This document shows positions 35,279-45,252 of a stretch of 64,000 bases of DNA, one piece after another. Below the pieces are notes generated by a model that was not told where the DNA came from, searched no databases, and worked only from the letters and a program-made list of their open reading frames with translations. Where the stretch lies: contig JAUNIB010000001.1 of the NCBI GenBank assembly GCA_030523645.1, forward strand, positions 682,001 through 746,000, written 5' to 3'. A program made the translations under genes and the position numbers. Each line of letters starts with the position of its first letter. Within the stretch, counting starts at the first letter, position 1. The stretch is from Selenomonadaceae bacterium (GTDB lineage Bacteria > Bacillota > Negativicutes > Selenomonadales > Selenomonadaceae).

Positions 35279-36888
35279 TCTGCCCCCTCCTTCCTGTCGA
35301 AGAACCGGGGAACCGGCCGGGTAATGAACTGATTGTAGCGGCTGACCATTCTTACGGCAGCCACGCCAATACCCAGCATACAGACAACCGCCGCAATATA
35401 GTAATCAATATCCGGGGCCGGGTCATAAATCAGAAGGCCGGCACCCAACACCACGGAAAACAACGCCCCCGCAATGTCCAGCCAGACATTTGAGCTGCCC
35501 TTTTCCTTCAATATCTTAGCGTTATCATACAGACGATATAATGTGTAGATTGGCGTGCCGACAACAGCAATGATCAGACCAACCACCGCATACTCAGGAG
35601 CACCGATGCAGATAACGATAACACTGAAAATAACAACCAGCCAGCCGCCGAGAGAATTTGCTCCAAGGGCTTCCAGTATGGCCATGATGGCATTTTTGCT
35701 TACCTTTTCGTCGCTTTCCTTCTTCGCTTCCTCGTGAGTCTCCAAAAAGCCCATGTCATCAGTATGCATTACCCGGCGAACTATTTTGTCCAGCTCAAAT
35801 ACATAGAGCAGACACATTACCATAGCCAGTATCATTGCAGCGATGAGTATTTCGTTGGCGGTAAAGGTTACTATCTCGTTCAGACCAAAGAAAATCGGTA
35901 CGGCTGTCAGCAGCGAAAATAAAATGTATCTGGTAACCGATACAGGTATTTCCGCATACATATTGCCATTGGAGCCGTTCATCACCGAGTAGGCTACCCG
36001 GTCTCCCTTCCGCCAGGTCAGAAACCACACCGGCAGCATTGCCAGAGAAATCTTCTTTTTCATCCGGAAGTCTTTCTCCATCGTTTCCGGTACTTCCTCG
36101 GTGGGGTGTGCGTCAGATACACCCTTGGACTCGCTGATGGCTTTCCAAAGCTCCTCTTTTATTTCGTCGTTTGACTGCTTCCTGTATACCTCCCTGTCGA
36201 TGTCCGCCGTATCACCGAAGAAGCCGAACATATAGCAGGGGTTGAAGGTCTTCATGTCCTCTCTTTTATAGGGAGCAATCCGCAGACTGATTTCGTCGTC
36301 AAAGTTGGAGGAAGCATCATAAGCAACGCTGTCCACTGTACCGGACGCCTTGCATTTTGTATTGTACTTCTGCTTTATCAGATAGTCTCCCTCACGGGTC
36401 TCAGTCTCGCCCTTAATTTCAATCTCCGGGCCGTACTTATAACCGAAGTTCCAAAAGGGAATATAAATCCCCTTAAAGCCCTGAATGAAATTCTCGTCTC
36501 TGAATTCGCCGGGAGCATAAATCTGACGGCGTATCATCTTTTTATAGGCAGCCTTGCAGTCTTCGGCTGTCTTGGTAAAGGGAATGATATAGTCAGGCTT
36601 CCTTACCCTGCCCAGCTGGCTCTCCAGCGTCACGAAGCTGCCGCAATACAGGCAGTAGTTCACCGCATCCAGCTCTGTGGAATATATCTCTGCTCCGCAG
36701 TTCGGGCAAACAAACATGGTCGCATCATATTTTGGTGTACTGTTCTGCTCGCCCTTGTACTCTTCGGCTGCGGTTTCCGTTTTGAAGGTCTCCGGCTCGA
36801 AGGAGGAGTCACAATGTAAGCATTTTACTTTGCCGGAGGGAATATCGTATTTTAATTCACCGCCGCAATTTATACATCTGCTTGCCAT
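35275..36888 (-). CDS. Zinc-ribbon multi-pass membrane protein of unknown function
   Basis: 537 residues. Two N-terminal zinc ribbons have Cys5, 8, 23, 26 and Cys61, 64, 79, 82. A soluble beta-rich domain (about 95-310) follows, containing IPFWNFGYKYGPEIEIKGETETREGDY and the conserved motif LPVWFLTWRKGDRVAYSVMNG. Then come about eight hydrophobic segments to residue 510. Proteins of this layout are called TFIIB-type zinc-ribbon proteins but have no known function. It is cotranscribed with the TPM gene, whose start lies inside its stop. Confidence 0.75.
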   Translation of the reverse strand: MASRCINCGGELKYDIPSGKVKCLHCDSSFEPETFKTETAAEEYKGEQNSTPKYDATMFVCPNCGAEIYSTELDAVNYCLYCGSFVTLESQLGRVRKPDYIIPFTKTAEDCKAAYKKMIRRQIYAPGEFRDENFIQGFKGIYIPFWNFGYKYGPEIEIKGETETREGDYLIKQKYNTKCKASGTVDSVAYDASSNFDDEISLRIAPYKREDMKTFNPCYMFGFFGDTADIDREVYRKQSNDEIKEELWKAISESKGVSDAHPTEEVPETMEKDFRMKKKISLAMLPVWFLTWRKGDRVAYSVMNGSNGNMYAEIPVSVTRYILFSLLTAVPIFFGLNEIVTFTANEILIAAMILAMVMCLLYVFELDKIVRRVMHTDDMGFLETHEEAKKESDEKVSKNAIMAILEALGANSLGGWLVVIFSVIVICIGAPEYAVVGLIIAVVGTPIYTLYRLYDNAKILKEKGSSNVWLDIAGALFSVVLGAGLLIYDPAPDIDYYIAAVVCMLGIGVAAVRMVSRYNQFITRPVPRFFDRKEGAE

Positions 36889-36933
36889 ATTTCACATTCT
36901 TTCAATGATTGTCTTTTTCGTAGAGTTAGCCGT

Positions 36934-37296
36934 TGTAGGGGCTTGCCGCAGCAAGCCCGCTGTAGGACATACAACTGTATCTCGGGTCGCCTGCGGGCGA
37001 CCCCTACAGGTATTGGTGAGACAAGCGCCCCACCAAGGCCCCCATTCAGTGGAGGCTGTCGCCGTCGGTGACTGGGGGATAACCTTGTGTCCATCTAATA
37101 GGCTCCCATTGAGGGGAGCTGTCAGCGAAGCTGACTGAGGGGTGCGAAAACATTTACTGATTTAGCTTCACCCCTCCGCCCTTCGGGCACCTCCCCTAGA
37201 GGGGAGGCTTTAGGTGGTGGGCTTGCTCGGGCACCTCCCCTAGAGGGGAGGCTTTAGGTGGTAGCTTGCTCGGGCACCTCCCCTAGAGGGGAGGCT
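36934..37296. repeat. Dense cluster of type V, III and II double-hairpin elements
   Basis: The 36889-37309 gap carries no gene. Type V is at 36934-37007 (GTAGGGGCTTGCCGC ... GCGACCCCTAC). Type III copies lie at 37036-37079 (degenerate) and 37101-37143 (CTCCC/GGGAG hairpin, GTCAGC/GCTGAC hairpin, TGAGGGGT). From 37170 a type II element begins; its CCTCCCCTAGAGGGGAGG core recurs three times in tandem, at 37185, 37229 and 37272, with a period of 43-44 bp. Confidence 0.8.
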
Positions 37297-37309
37297 TGGG
37301 GCAATCCTA

Positions 37310-38341
37310 TTACTTCTTATCCAGCAACAGCATAGCATCGCCAAAGGAGAAGAAGCGATACCGCTCCTGTACTGCCTGCTTGTAGGCATCCAGTACGAAC
37401 TCACGGCCTGCGAAAGCCGATATAAGCATAATAAGGGTGGACTTCGGCAGATGGAAATTAGTCACAATACCGTCCACAATCTTGAACTGATAGCCGGGAT
37501 AGATAAAGATATTCGTCTCCCCGGCACTGGCTCCAATCTGTCCCACGGCAGTTGCCGCCGACTCCAGCGTTCTGATGGAGGTGGTGCCGACAGCGATTAC
37601 CCTGTGTCCCTTTGCCTTGGTATCCATGATGAGCTTAGCGGTCTCGGCACTGATGGAATAATACTCCGAGTGCATCACATGCTCCTCTATGGTCTCCGCC
37701 TTCACCGGGCGGAAGGTACCAAGCCCTACATGGAGAGTGACGAATCCAAGGTTTATCCCCTGCTCCTTCAGCTCAGCCATCTGTTCCTTTGTGAAGTGAA
37801 GTCCGGCTGTAGGTGCTGCCGCCGAGCCCCGCTCCCGGTTGTAGACAGTCTGATAGCGTTCGCTGTCCTCCAGCTTCTCATGGATGTAGGGCGGCAGCGG
37901 AGTCTCACCCAGCTCGTCCAGTATTTCTTCAAAAATACCGTCGTATACGAACTCTACCAGACGACCGCCGAAATCTGTATTGCCTACAATCTTCGCCGTC
38001 AGCCGCTCACCGAAGCTGATGGTATCACCGATACGGGCTTTCTTTCCCGGCTTTACAAGAGTCTCCCACACATCCCCTTCGCGGCGGTGAAGGAGGAAAA
38101 TCTCCACATGAGCGCCGTGGGGCTGTCTGGTGCCGAAGAGTCTGGCCGGTATTACCCGGGTGTCGTTGAATATCAGCGTGTCGCCCGGCTCGAGGTATTC
38201 TCCAAGCTGATAGAAATGACGGTGTTCTACTGTCTTTTCTGCCGGATGAAGCACCATCAGCCTTGAAGCGTTGCGCGGCTCTACCGGAGTCTGCGCTATC
38301 AGTTCTTCCGGCAGTTCATAATCAAAATCCGTTAATAGCAT
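37310..38341 (-). CDS. queA: S-adenosylmethionine:tRNA ribosyltransferase-isomerase QueA
   Basis: 343 residues, normal length. Adds the cyclopentene ring to preQ1-modified tRNA, giving epoxyqueuosine. Conserved segments are [27 protein letters not shown] and [13 protein letters not shown]. Last gene of the ruvC-ruvA-ruvB-queH-SpoIID-queA run, 10 bp after the SpoIID-like gene. With queH two rows upstream it gives the last two steps of queuosine synthesis. Confidence 0.95.
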   Translation of the reverse strand: MLLTDFDYELPEELIAQTPVEPRNASRLMVLHPAEKTVEHRHFYQLGEYLEPGDTLIFNDTRVIPARLFGTRQPHGAHVEIFLLHRREGDVWETLVKPGKKARIGDTISFGERLTAKIVGNTDFGGRLVEFVYDGIFEEILDELGETPLPPYIHEKLEDSERYQTVYNRERGSAAAPTAGLHFTKEQMAELKEQGINLGFVTLHVGLGTFRPVKAETIEEHVMHSEYYSISAETAKLIMDTKAKGHRVIAVGTTSIRTLESAATAVGQIGASAGETNIFIYPGYQFKIVDGIVTNFHLPKSTLIMLISAFAGREFVLDAYKQAVQERYRFFSFGDAMLLLDKK

Positions 38342-38351
38342 TATATTTCCT

Positions 38352-39611
38352 TCAATACAATTTAGTAATAGTCACACCTGTATAGTAGTGGTTCAGTATT
38401 TCCTTGTAATTGTGCTTTGCGGACATAGCCTTTGCTCCCCATTGGGAGAGGCCAAGTCCATGACCGAAGCCGTAGCCGTCAATGACGATTTTCTGACCGC
38501 TCTTCACAGTCAGGTCATTACCCTTGCGGCCGCTGCCGAAATCAAACAGGGCACTTTTCAGCCCGAATATGGAGCGGGCCTGAGTTCCGTTTACGGTGAT
38601 ACTGCGGCTGCTGCCGGTAAAGACAATCTTCGCCGGCCGGCCCGAGGCATAGCGGTCGCCGCTGCCTCCCTTGTCGAGCTTCAGCGGTGACAAGGTTATC
38701 TTCTTCAGAGTCCCCACATCTTTTCCCGCTGCTTTCAGCTTTGCCGCCATCTGCTCCGCTGTCAGAGTCACCTGCCAATGACGATCCGGTGACCCGGCCG
38801 GGTCACTAACGGAAGCTAGATATGCCAGCTCCCCGCCCCATACTTCCCGGCAGGCTGCCGTCTGGCCGCCGGAATCGGTATGAAATGCTGCGTAGATGGG
38901 CTTGCCGTCGTAGGTCATTATCTCGCCGCAGGTGGCATCTACTGCCTTTGTCACGGAGTCCGATTCATCCTCCGTACCACCGTAGACCTGACAATGGGTT
39001 GTGGCACAAATATCCCAGCCGTCCCCATCATGCTTTCCCTCATTCTTAGTATAGAGGGAGAATGTACGGGCGGCCACAGCCTGAGCCTTCAGAGCTTCTG
39101 CCGGCCACTCCGGAGACATTTCCGTCCCTACGACACCCTTTACATAGTCCTCCAGACTGACCCGGTTGACTACGGCTATACTGCTGCCGCTGTTCAGCAG
39201 GATTATTTCGCCTCTATATTCGTCACCGCTGACAGTAATATTGGAATCCCCTGCCTGAATGATTATTTTCTGGGCAGATACAGCTTTTCCGTTTATGCAA
39301 ATCTGCCTGCTTTTATAGGTAAAATTCACGGTGCTTTTTCCGGGGAACTTATTCAGCACCTTGCCGCCGGACAAATCACGGACGACAATATCCTTCGCCG
39401 CCTGTATCACTACAGAATGCTGACCGGTAAGCAAGCCCACATCAATCCGGAGAGCATTCTCTTTTTTCTGTGCCGCAGTCCCCTGCTTCTTCGCGTTGCT
39501 TATCACCTTGGGGCTGTTGCCTTTGTAGTTGTAGGGACTGGCATAGGCTGCGGTGCTGCCGAAAAGCATCAGAGCTGCGGTGAAAACCGATATTCCTGCA
39601 AATCTATTCAC
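38352..39611 (-). CDS. SpoIID/LytB-domain exported protein
   Basis: 419 residues. Signal peptide at 1-24 (ending AAYAS), then a beta-rich N-terminal half and the SpoIID/LytB domain from about residue 155 ([25 protein letters not shown], ...[18 protein letters not shown]) to [18 protein letters not shown]. This domain is a peptidoglycan lytic transglycosylase in SpoIID or an amidase activator in LytB; which applies is open. Start: GTG at 39611, with GGAAAGGATGG upstream, overlapping the end of queH by 8 bp. Confidence 0.88.
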   Translation of the reverse strand: MNRFAGISVFTAALMLFGSTAAYASPYNYKGNSPKVISNAKKQGTAAQKKENALRIDVGLLTGQHSVVIQAAKDIVVRDLSGGKVLNKFPGKSTVNFTYKSRQICINGKAVSAQKIIIQAGDSNITVSGDEYRGEIILLNSGSSIAVVNRVSLEDYVKGVVGTEMSPEWPAEALKAQAVAARTFSLYTKNEGKHDGDGWDICATTHCQVYGGTEDESDSVTKAVDATCGEIMTYDGKPIYAAFHTDSGGQTAACREVWGGELAYLASVSDPAGSPDRHWQVTLTAEQMAAKLKAAGKDVGTLKKITLSPLKLDKGGSGDRYASGRPAKIVFTGSSRSITVNGTQARSIFGLKSALFDFGSGRKGNDLTVKSGQKIVIDGYGFGHGLGLSQWGAKAMSAKHNYKEILNHYYTGVTITKLY

Positions 39612-40230
39612 TGGCAGCCATCCTTTCCCTTTCAGCCTTCATTGCCTTGCCTATTTTCTTTCGCTGTTTGCGGATTTCTTTACTGAACCGTTCCTCTTCG
39701 CTGAAAATGCAGCCGCAGTAAGGCTGACGGTAAAGACCCAGCTCCAGAGATATGTCTATGCCCTCCTGCCAGCCGGGACGGAAATCTTCATAATAAAATT
39801 CAATGCCGTATTTGCGGCTGCAGGACTCAGCCACTTCCTTCATTACCTCATGCTGCTGATGAATACTGTAAAACAGCGTGGAAGTAAAAGCATCAAAGCC
39901 ATGCTCGGCGGCAAATCTCGCCGCCTCGTCAAGCCGCCAGCCGTAGCAGCTGCGGCAGCGATTGCGGGGAAGAAAAGGATTGTCCGGCTCCTCGATGGGC
40001 ATAACCATCGCCAGGAATTCCTTCAGTCGGTAGCTTTCCTCGGTGTATATTTTCAGCCCCACCTTATCGGCATATTCCTTGGCTGTTTTCAGCCGGTGAT
40101 CCCATTCCAGATACGGATGGATGTTGGGATTAAAGAAGTAGCCTGTCGGCTCGATACCGTCACTGCGGAGCTTCTTCACCGGGTAGCAGGAGCATGGGCC
40201 GCAGCACATGTGTAGCAGTAAATTCATCAC
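39604..40230 (-). CDS. queH: Epoxyqueuosine reductase QueH
   Basis: 208-residue cobalamin-independent epoxyqueuosine reductase (DUF208/QueH family), which reduces epoxyqueuosine to queuosine in tRNA. The iron-sulfur and active-site cysteines are CC at 9-10, GPCSC and [11 protein letters not shown], with the later YCGC motif. It replaces QueG, which needs cobalamin, in many Firmicutes. ATGA overlap with ruvB. Confidence 0.93.
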   Translation of the reverse strand: MMNLLLHMCCGPCSCYPVKKLRSDGIEPTGYFFNPNIHPYLEWDHRLKTAKEYADKVGLKIYTEESYRLKEFLAMVMPIEEPDNPFLPRNRCRSCYGWRLDEAARFAAEHGFDAFTSTLFYSIHQQHEVMKEVAESCSRKYGIEFYYEDFRPGWQEGIDISLELGLYRQPYCGCIFSEEERFSKEIRKQRKKIGKAMKAERERMAASE

Positions 40231-41237
40231 TTATCTCCCGGATACGGTACGCCCATGTGCTGATAACCAAGCTGGGTTACAACTCTCCCTCGCGGGGTAC
40301 GCATAAGGAAGCCGAGCTGAATGAGATACGGCTCATATATATCGGAGATAGTGTCAGTCTCCTCGCTGATGGCTGCCGCCAGTGTCTCAATACCTACCGG
40401 ACGGCCGGAGAACTTGTGAATCATGGTATCAAGCATCCGCCGGTCGGTATGGTCAAGACCGGCCTTGTCTACCTCCAGACGAAGCAATGCCCGGTCGGCA
40501 ATATCATCGGTTATTTCCTCCCCGCCCTCGACCTGTGCAAAGTCACGGACCCGCTTCAGCAGGCGGTTGGCAATACGGGGCGTCCCGCGGGAACGGCGGG
40601 CAATCTCCGCTGCTCCCCGGTCATTGATGGAAATATTCAATATTTCGGCAGCCCGCTTGATAATGGAAACAAGTGAGTCGGGATTGTAGTATTCCAGCCT
40701 CTCGATTACGCCGAAGCGGTCACGAAGCGGAGCGGCCAAAGCGCCTGCTCTGGTGGTGGCACCGATAAGCGTAAAGGGAGAAATATCAAGGCGGATGGAG
40801 CGGGCGCTGGGGCCCTTGCCGATGATGATATCAAGGGCAAAGTCCTCCATGGCCGAGTAAAGCACTTCCTCTACGCTATGAGAAAGGCGGTGTATTTCGT
40901 CAATAAACAGCACATCACGCTCGCCGAGATTAGTCAGTATTGCCGCCAAATCTCCGGAGCGCTCGATAGCCGGGCCGCTGGTGACCCGGAAGTTTACGCC
41001 CAGCTCATTGGCAATAATTCCGGCCAGCGTGGTCTTGCCCAGTCCCGGCGGGCCGTAGAGCAGCACATGGTCAAGGGCTTCCTTGCGCTTCAGCGCTGCC
41101 TGTATGTAGACAGAGAGATTAGCCTTTGCTTTCTCCTGCCCGATATATTCGGTAAATTTCCGAGGCCGGAGACTGTACTGCCAGTCATCTGCCGGCTGCT
41201 CACCCATGGAAACTATGCGGCCTTCCTGTTCGTCCAT
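40227..41237 (-). CDS. ruvB: Holliday junction branch migration helicase RuvB
   Basis: 336 residues. Walker [10 protein letters not shown], Walker [11 protein letters not shown], sensor 1 [10 protein letters not shown] and the [18 protein letters not shown] arginine-finger region are intact. The C-terminal winged helix ends [11 protein letters not shown] at 41237 follows AGGGG by seven bases and I prefer it to the in-frame ATG at 41255, which would begin inside the RBS region. Four bases separate it from ruvA. Confidence 0.97.
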   Translation of the reverse strand: MDEQEGRIVSMGEQPADDWQYSLRPRKFTEYIGQEKAKANLSVYIQAALKRKEALDHVLLYGPPGLGKTTLAGIIANELGVNFRVTSGPAIERSGDLAAILTNLGERDVLFIDEIHRLSHSVEEVLYSAMEDFALDIIIGKGPSARSIRLDISPFTLIGATTRAGALAAPLRDRFGVIERLEYYNPDSLVSIIKRAAEILNISINDRGAAEIARRSRGTPRIANRLLKRVRDFAQVEGGEEITDDIADRALLRLEVDKAGLDHTDRRMLDTMIHKFSGRPVGIETLAAAISEETDTISDIYEPYLIQLGFLMRTPRGRVVTQLGYQHMGVPYPGDK

Positions 41238-41241
41238 GGTA

Positions 41242-41844
41242 TCACCCCTTTGCAAATTCCTTCAGCACGGCCTTTATCAGTGCCTCTGTCGTATCCTTCG
41301 TACCGACCCGCTTCACCACGGGCATTATCTCGCTCTCGGAATAACCGAGCGAAGTGAGTGCCGCCAATGCCTCAGAGAGAACATCACTGCCCACATCAGC
41401 CACTCCGCCGATGTCCTCTGCGGTCAGCTCATCTGCCGAGGTGTTGAGAGAAACCTTGTCCTTCAGTTCGAGAATCATTCGCTCGGCAGTTTTCTTTCCT
41501 ACTCCCGGAAGCTTCGTCAGTACATTGACCTGCTTATTCACTATCCCACGGCAAATGGCATCAACAGTCGATGCTCCCAGCATAGCCTGCGCACTTCGGG
41601 GGCCAATGCCGGATACACCGATAAGCTGCTGAAAGAAGCTGTATTCTTCGGCAGTGGAAAAACCAAACAGCACGATGGCATTCTCACTTACCGCTGTGTG
41701 AATGAAAAGCTCTGCCTGCTCTCCCTGTATGAGACGGCTGCGGGTTGCTCCGGCCACAAAGACACGGTACCCAACTCCATTCACATCGAGGAGACAGAAT
41801 TCCGGCAGGAGATGAGTCACCCGCCCACGCAAATATCCTATCAT
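41242..41844 (-). CDS. ruvA: Holliday junction binding protein RuvA
   Basis: 200 residues. OB fold at the N-terminus ([12 protein letters not shown]), then two helix-hairpin-helix motifs ([12 protein letters not shown] and [14 protein letters not shown]), an acidic linker and the C-terminal domain III that contacts RuvB. Confidence 0.96.
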   Translation of the reverse strand: MIGYLRGRVTHLLPEFCLLDVNGVGYRVFVAGATRSRLIQGEQAELFIHTAVSENAIVLFGFSTAEEYSFFQQLIGVSGIGPRSAQAMLGASTVDAICRGIVNKQVNVLTKLPGVGKKTAERMILELKDKVSLNTSADELTAEDIGGVADVGSDVLSEALAALTSLGYSESEIMPVVKRVGTKDTTEALIKAVLKEFAKG

Positions 41845-41871
41845 AGTAAAATTCCTTAATATTTTCGGTAG

Positions 41872-42369
41872 TTATAATCCATTTCGCCACGCCGGGCTGT
41901 CCATCTTATATAGGGAAGCAATCGCCACGGCGAGCGCATCGGCTGTATCATCCGGACTTGGAGGCTTCGGCAGATGCAGCAGCTTTGTAACCATGTAGAT
42001 TACCTGCTTCTTGTCCGCCTTGCCGTAGCCGGTTACCGACTGCTTTACCTGAGGCGGCGTCCACTCGATAAGCGGGAGATTGTTCTTCGCTCCCGCCAGC
42101 AGGATAACACCTCTGGCCTGAGCTACCGGTATACCGGTAGTAATATTGTGATAGAAGAACAGCTCCTCTACCCCCATGGCATCGGGGCGGTACTTCTTTA
42201 TCAGTTCGTCAAGCTCGTCATATATCTTTACCAGCCTGTCCTCCGGCCTCGCCTTTGGACTGGTGGTAATGGCACCGTATTCGTGAGCCACCAGACGATT
42301 GCCCGGCAGAGACTCTACGAAGCCATAGCCGCATATTGCAGTTCCCGGATCTATTCCCAGTGCCAGCAT
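41872..42369 (-). CDS. ruvC: Holliday junction resolvase RuvC
   Basis: 165 residues with the RNase H-like fold. Catalytic acidic residues are in GIDPGTAICGYG (Asp7), VEELFFYHN (Glu) and SPDDTADALAVA (Asp residues near the end). First gene of the ruvCAB-queH-SpoIID-queA operon, 27 bp before ruvA. Confidence 0.96.
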   Translation of the reverse strand: MLALGIDPGTAICGYGFVESLPGNRLVAHEYGAITTSPKARPEDRLVKIYDELDELIKKYRPDAMGVEELFFYHNITTGIPVAQARGVILLAGAKNNLPLIEWTPPQVKQSVTGYGKADKKQVIYMVTKLLHLPKPPSPDDTADALAVAIASLYKMDSPAWRNGL

Positions 42370-42438
42370 CTATCTCAGCTCCTAATAGTACATAATTCAA
42401 CTAGAATATCATACCATAAATGTTGAGGAAAATCTATA

Positions 42439-42938
42439 ACCTCACCCACCAGCTTCGCTGGTCCCCCCTCTCCAAAGGAGAGGGTCATTGTAATGATTAT
42501 GTGTTACCTCATACAGTGGCGGCGCTTGTCTCATCAATATCTGTAGGAGGCGCCCGCAGGCGTCCCGAAATAAAGGCGGTCTTTTGTCAGACAGCGGGCT
42601 TGCTGCGGCAAGCCCCTACAACGCCCAGTCCACATCTTTACCCCTCCAACCTCACCCACCGGCTTCGCCGGTCCCCCCTCTCCAAAGGAGAGGGTCAAGC
42701 ACCGCCACCAACCGGAGACCTTCCCCTCTGGGGAAGGTGGCTCGCGAAGCGAGACGGATGAGGTTTTGTCCGCCCTTTTTAAGGGCGGGGGACCGCCGTA
42801 AGGCGGTGGTGGGTTAGTTGGATTTGTCCTTTTCTCTTACCCTCCACCATGCTTCGCATGTTCCCCCTCCCTGCACGCAGGGAGGACATAGTTCACCAAT
42901 CCGAAAGGGCTCCCCTTACTGGACGCCAGGGAGGACAT
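42439..42938. repeat. Array of type I, V, I, IV and partial double-hairpin elements
   Basis: The 631-bp gap between ruvC and pckA holds no gene. In order it has a half type I element (42439-42485) and a type V element (42543-42619). A complete type I element (42649-42764) is followed by a type IV element (42768-42887), which nearly duplicates 19328-19447. A degenerate end with CCAGGGAGGACAT (42911-42938) closes the array. The type V unit nearly matches 44947-45023, with a 30+ bp identical stretch from AGACAGCGGGCTTGC onwards. Confidence 0.8.
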
Positions 42939-42951
42939 GCACCAACACAAA

Positions 42952-42981
42952 AAGGCTGCTGCACTTTCGTGCAGCAGCCTT
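42952..42981 (-). terminator. Terminator of pckA
   Basis: Perfect 13-bp stem AAGGCTGCTGCAC / GTGCAGCAGCCTT with a 4-nt loop. On the minus strand it is followed by TTTGTG after the last paired Ts. 20 bp after the pckA stop. Confidence 0.9.
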
Positions 42982-43000
42982 CTGTTGTATATGTTAAGAA

Positions 43001-44605
43001 TTACAGCTGCGGACCAGCGGCTACAAGAGCCTTGCCTGCATCGTTGCCCTCGTACTTGACGAAGTTCTTTACGAAGCGCTGAGCCAAATCCTTTGCCTTC
43101 TCCTCCCACTGAGCCTTGTCGGCATAGGTGTCACGAGGATCAAGGATATTGGTATCAACTCCCGGCAGTGCAGTAGGTACAGCCAGATTGAAGATAGGAA
43201 TCTGCTTGGTCTCGGCTTCGTTGATAGCGCCGGAGAGGATTGCATCAATGATACCGCGGGTATCCTTAATGGAGATACGCTTGCCGGTACCGTTCCAGCC
43301 GGTGTTTACGAGATAAGCCTTTGCACCGCTCATCTCCATCTTCTTTACCAGCTCCTCACCGTACTTGGTAGGATGAAGCTCAAGGAATGCCTGACCGAAG
43401 CAAGCGGAGAAGGTCGGAGTGGGCTCGGTGATGCCGCGCTCGGTACCGGCCAGCTTGGCAGTGAAGCCGGAGAGGAAGTAATACTTGGTCTGCTCCGGAG
43501 TGAGGATGGAAACCGGCGGCAGAACGCCGAAAGCATCAGCGGAGAGGAAGATTACATTCTTGGCATGCGGTGCGGAAGAAATGGGGCGAACGATGTTCTT
43601 GATATGGTCGATAGGATAAGAAACGCGAGTGTTCTCAGTAACGCTCTTATCATGGAAATCAATCTTGCCGCCCTCGCCTACAGTTACATTCTCGAGGAGA
43701 GCGTTGCGCTTGATAGCATTGTAGATGTCCGGCTCGGACTCTTTGTCAAGGTCGATTACCTTTGCATAGCAGCCGCCTTCAAGGTTGAATACGCCGTTGT
43801 CATCCCAGCCGTGCTCGTCATCGCCTACGAGGAGACGCTTCGGGTCGGTGGAGAGAGTGGTCTTGCCGGTACCGGAGAGACCGAAGAAGATAGCGGTGTT
43901 CTCACCGTTCATATCGGTATTGGCGGAGCAGTGCATGGAGGCAATGCCCTTCAGCGGCAGGTAGTAGTTCATCATGGAGAACATACCCTTCTTCATCTCG
44001 CCGCCGTACCAGGTGTTGAGGATAACCTGCTCATGGCTGGTGATGTTGAAGACGACAGCGGTCTCGGAGTTGAGACCCAGCTCCTTGTAGTTCTCGGCCT
44101 TTGCCCAGGAAGCGGTGTAGACAACGAAGTCAGGCTTGAAGTTTGCCTCTTCCTCTGCGGTCGGCTTTATAAACATATTGCGAACGAAATGTGCCTGCCA
44201 GGCGACTTCCATAATGAAGCGGACAGCCATGCGGGTATCCTTATTGGCACCGCAGAAACCGTCGACAACATAGAGCTTCTTGCCGGAGAGCTCCTTCTGA
44301 GCAATCTCCTTTACAGCAGCCCATGCCTCGGGAGTAGCACGATGGTTATCATTTTTGTACTCGTCGCTGGTCCACCAAACGGTGTTCTCAGAGTTCTCAT
44401 CAACAACGAGGAACTTGTCCTTGGGAGAACGACCTGTATAGACACCGGTCATAACATTGATTGCGTCCAGCTCGGTAAGCTGACCTACTTCGTAGCCCTT
44501 CAGCTCCGGGTTGGTCTCTTCTTCAAAGAGCTTCTCATAGGAGGGATTGTAGATAATCTCTGTTGTGCCGGTAATACCATACTGAGTCAAATCAATTTTT
44601 GCCAT
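43001..44605 (-). CDS. pckA: Phosphoenolpyruvate carboxykinase (ATP)
   Basis: 534-residue ATP-dependent PEPCK that interconverts oxaloacetate and PEP. In anaerobes it often runs towards oxaloacetate in succinate or propionate production. The kinase-1a motif [11 protein letters not shown], the substrate loop [10 protein letters not shown] and the lid and metal site around HCSANTD and GDDEHGW are all present. The ATG at 44605 follows AAGGTGG by five bases; a GTG three codons upstream lies in the RBS. Own promoter at 44704-44732 and terminator at 42952-42981. Confidence 0.97.
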   Translation of the reverse strand: MAKIDLTQYGITGTTEIIYNPSYEKLFEEETNPELKGYEVGQLTELDAINVMTGVYTGRSPKDKFLVVDENSENTVWWTSDEYKNDNHRATPEAWAAVKEIAQKELSGKKLYVVDGFCGANKDTRMAVRFIMEVAWQAHFVRNMFIKPTAEEEANFKPDFVVYTASWAKAENYKELGLNSETAVVFNITSHEQVILNTWYGGEMKKGMFSMMNYYLPLKGIASMHCSANTDMNGENTAIFFGLSGTGKTTLSTDPKRLLVGDDEHGWDDNGVFNLEGGCYAKVIDLDKESEPDIYNAIKRNALLENVTVGEGGKIDFHDKSVTENTRVSYPIDHIKNIVRPISSAPHAKNVIFLSADAFGVLPPVSILTPEQTKYYFLSGFTAKLAGTERGITEPTPTFSACFGQAFLELHPTKYGEELVKKMEMSGAKAYLVNTGWNGTGKRISIKDTRGIIDAILSGAINEAETKQIPIFNLAVPTALPGVDTNILDPRDTYADKAQWEEKAKDLAQRFVKNFVKYEGNDAGKALVAAGPQL

Positions 44606-44703
44606 TTCGTCCACCTTTTCATTTCAAACATACTTTGAGAAAAATCCGCAAAAACAGAAAATAAAAGAATATCAAACTATTCTTGCAGAATAAATATAGA
44701 GGT

Positions 44704-44732
44704 ATTATACAACTTTACATCAATTAACGCAA
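44704..44732 (-). promoter_or_regulatory. Promoter of pckA
   Basis: Minus-strand TATAAT (complement of 44704-44709) preceded by TTGCGT (complement of 44727-44732) with 17-bp spacing. The leader is about 95 nt. Confidence 0.6.
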
Positions 44733-44792
44733 TAGAAATCAACAATATTGCATTAGTTTTTGTAATGTTTTTCTGCGGATAAACCTCACATT

Positions 44793-45153
44793 GGCTCCCA
44801 TTGAGGGGAGCTGGCAGCGAAGCTGACTGAGGAGTGATTAACAACCTCACCCACCGGCTTTTCCAATCTCACCGCCCCAACGGGTAGGGTCATTATGCCG
44901 ATTATGTGTAAATCACTCTCCTACTTCGCCGGTCTCACTAATACTCGTAGGGGTCGCCCGCAGGCGACCCGAAATAAAGACGGTCTTTTGTCAGACAGCG
45001 GGCTTGCTGCGGCAAGCCCCTACAACAGCCCATACAACAGCCACCCTACTGTCACCCTACTGTCACCCCTCCGACCTCGCTGTGCTCGGCCACCTCCCCC
45101 AGAGGGGAGGCTTAAGTGGTGAGAAAGTGGCTCGCAAAGCGGGACGGATGAGG
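44793..45153. repeat. Array of type III, I (decayed), V and II elements
   Basis: In the 44606-45252 gap, upstream of the pckA promoter, lie type III at 44793-44836 and a decayed type I at 44843-44890. Type V is at 44947-45023, almost identical to 42543-42619, and type II at 45065-45112. A tail matching the end of type I (GTGGCTCGCAAAGCGGGACG ... GATGAGG) occupies 45127-45153. No gene is supported here. Confidence 0.8.
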
Positions 45154-45169
45154 CAGAAAACACAAAAAA

Positions 45170-45191
45170 GAGGCTGTCCGAAGACAGCCTC
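45170..45191 (-). terminator. Terminator of the SLH porin gene
   Basis: Stem GAGGCTGTC / GACAGCCTC with a CGAA loop. On the minus strand it runs into TTTTTTGTG. Confidence 0.9.
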
Positions 45192-45252
45192 GTTGAGTCC
45201 GTATAAAGGGGATTTGTATACGGATTCTTTATATAGTTGTGTGGGGGGATTA

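Noticed and set aside
37185-37296. Possible CRISPR array
   Set aside because: Three units only, no unique spacers, and the repeat is a palindrome of the type II element family; no cas genes.
42439-42938. Short ORFs in the ruvC-pckA gap
   Set aside because: All are built from hairpin repeats (products with LRRSPLSKGEG-type stretches) and lack ribosome binding sites.
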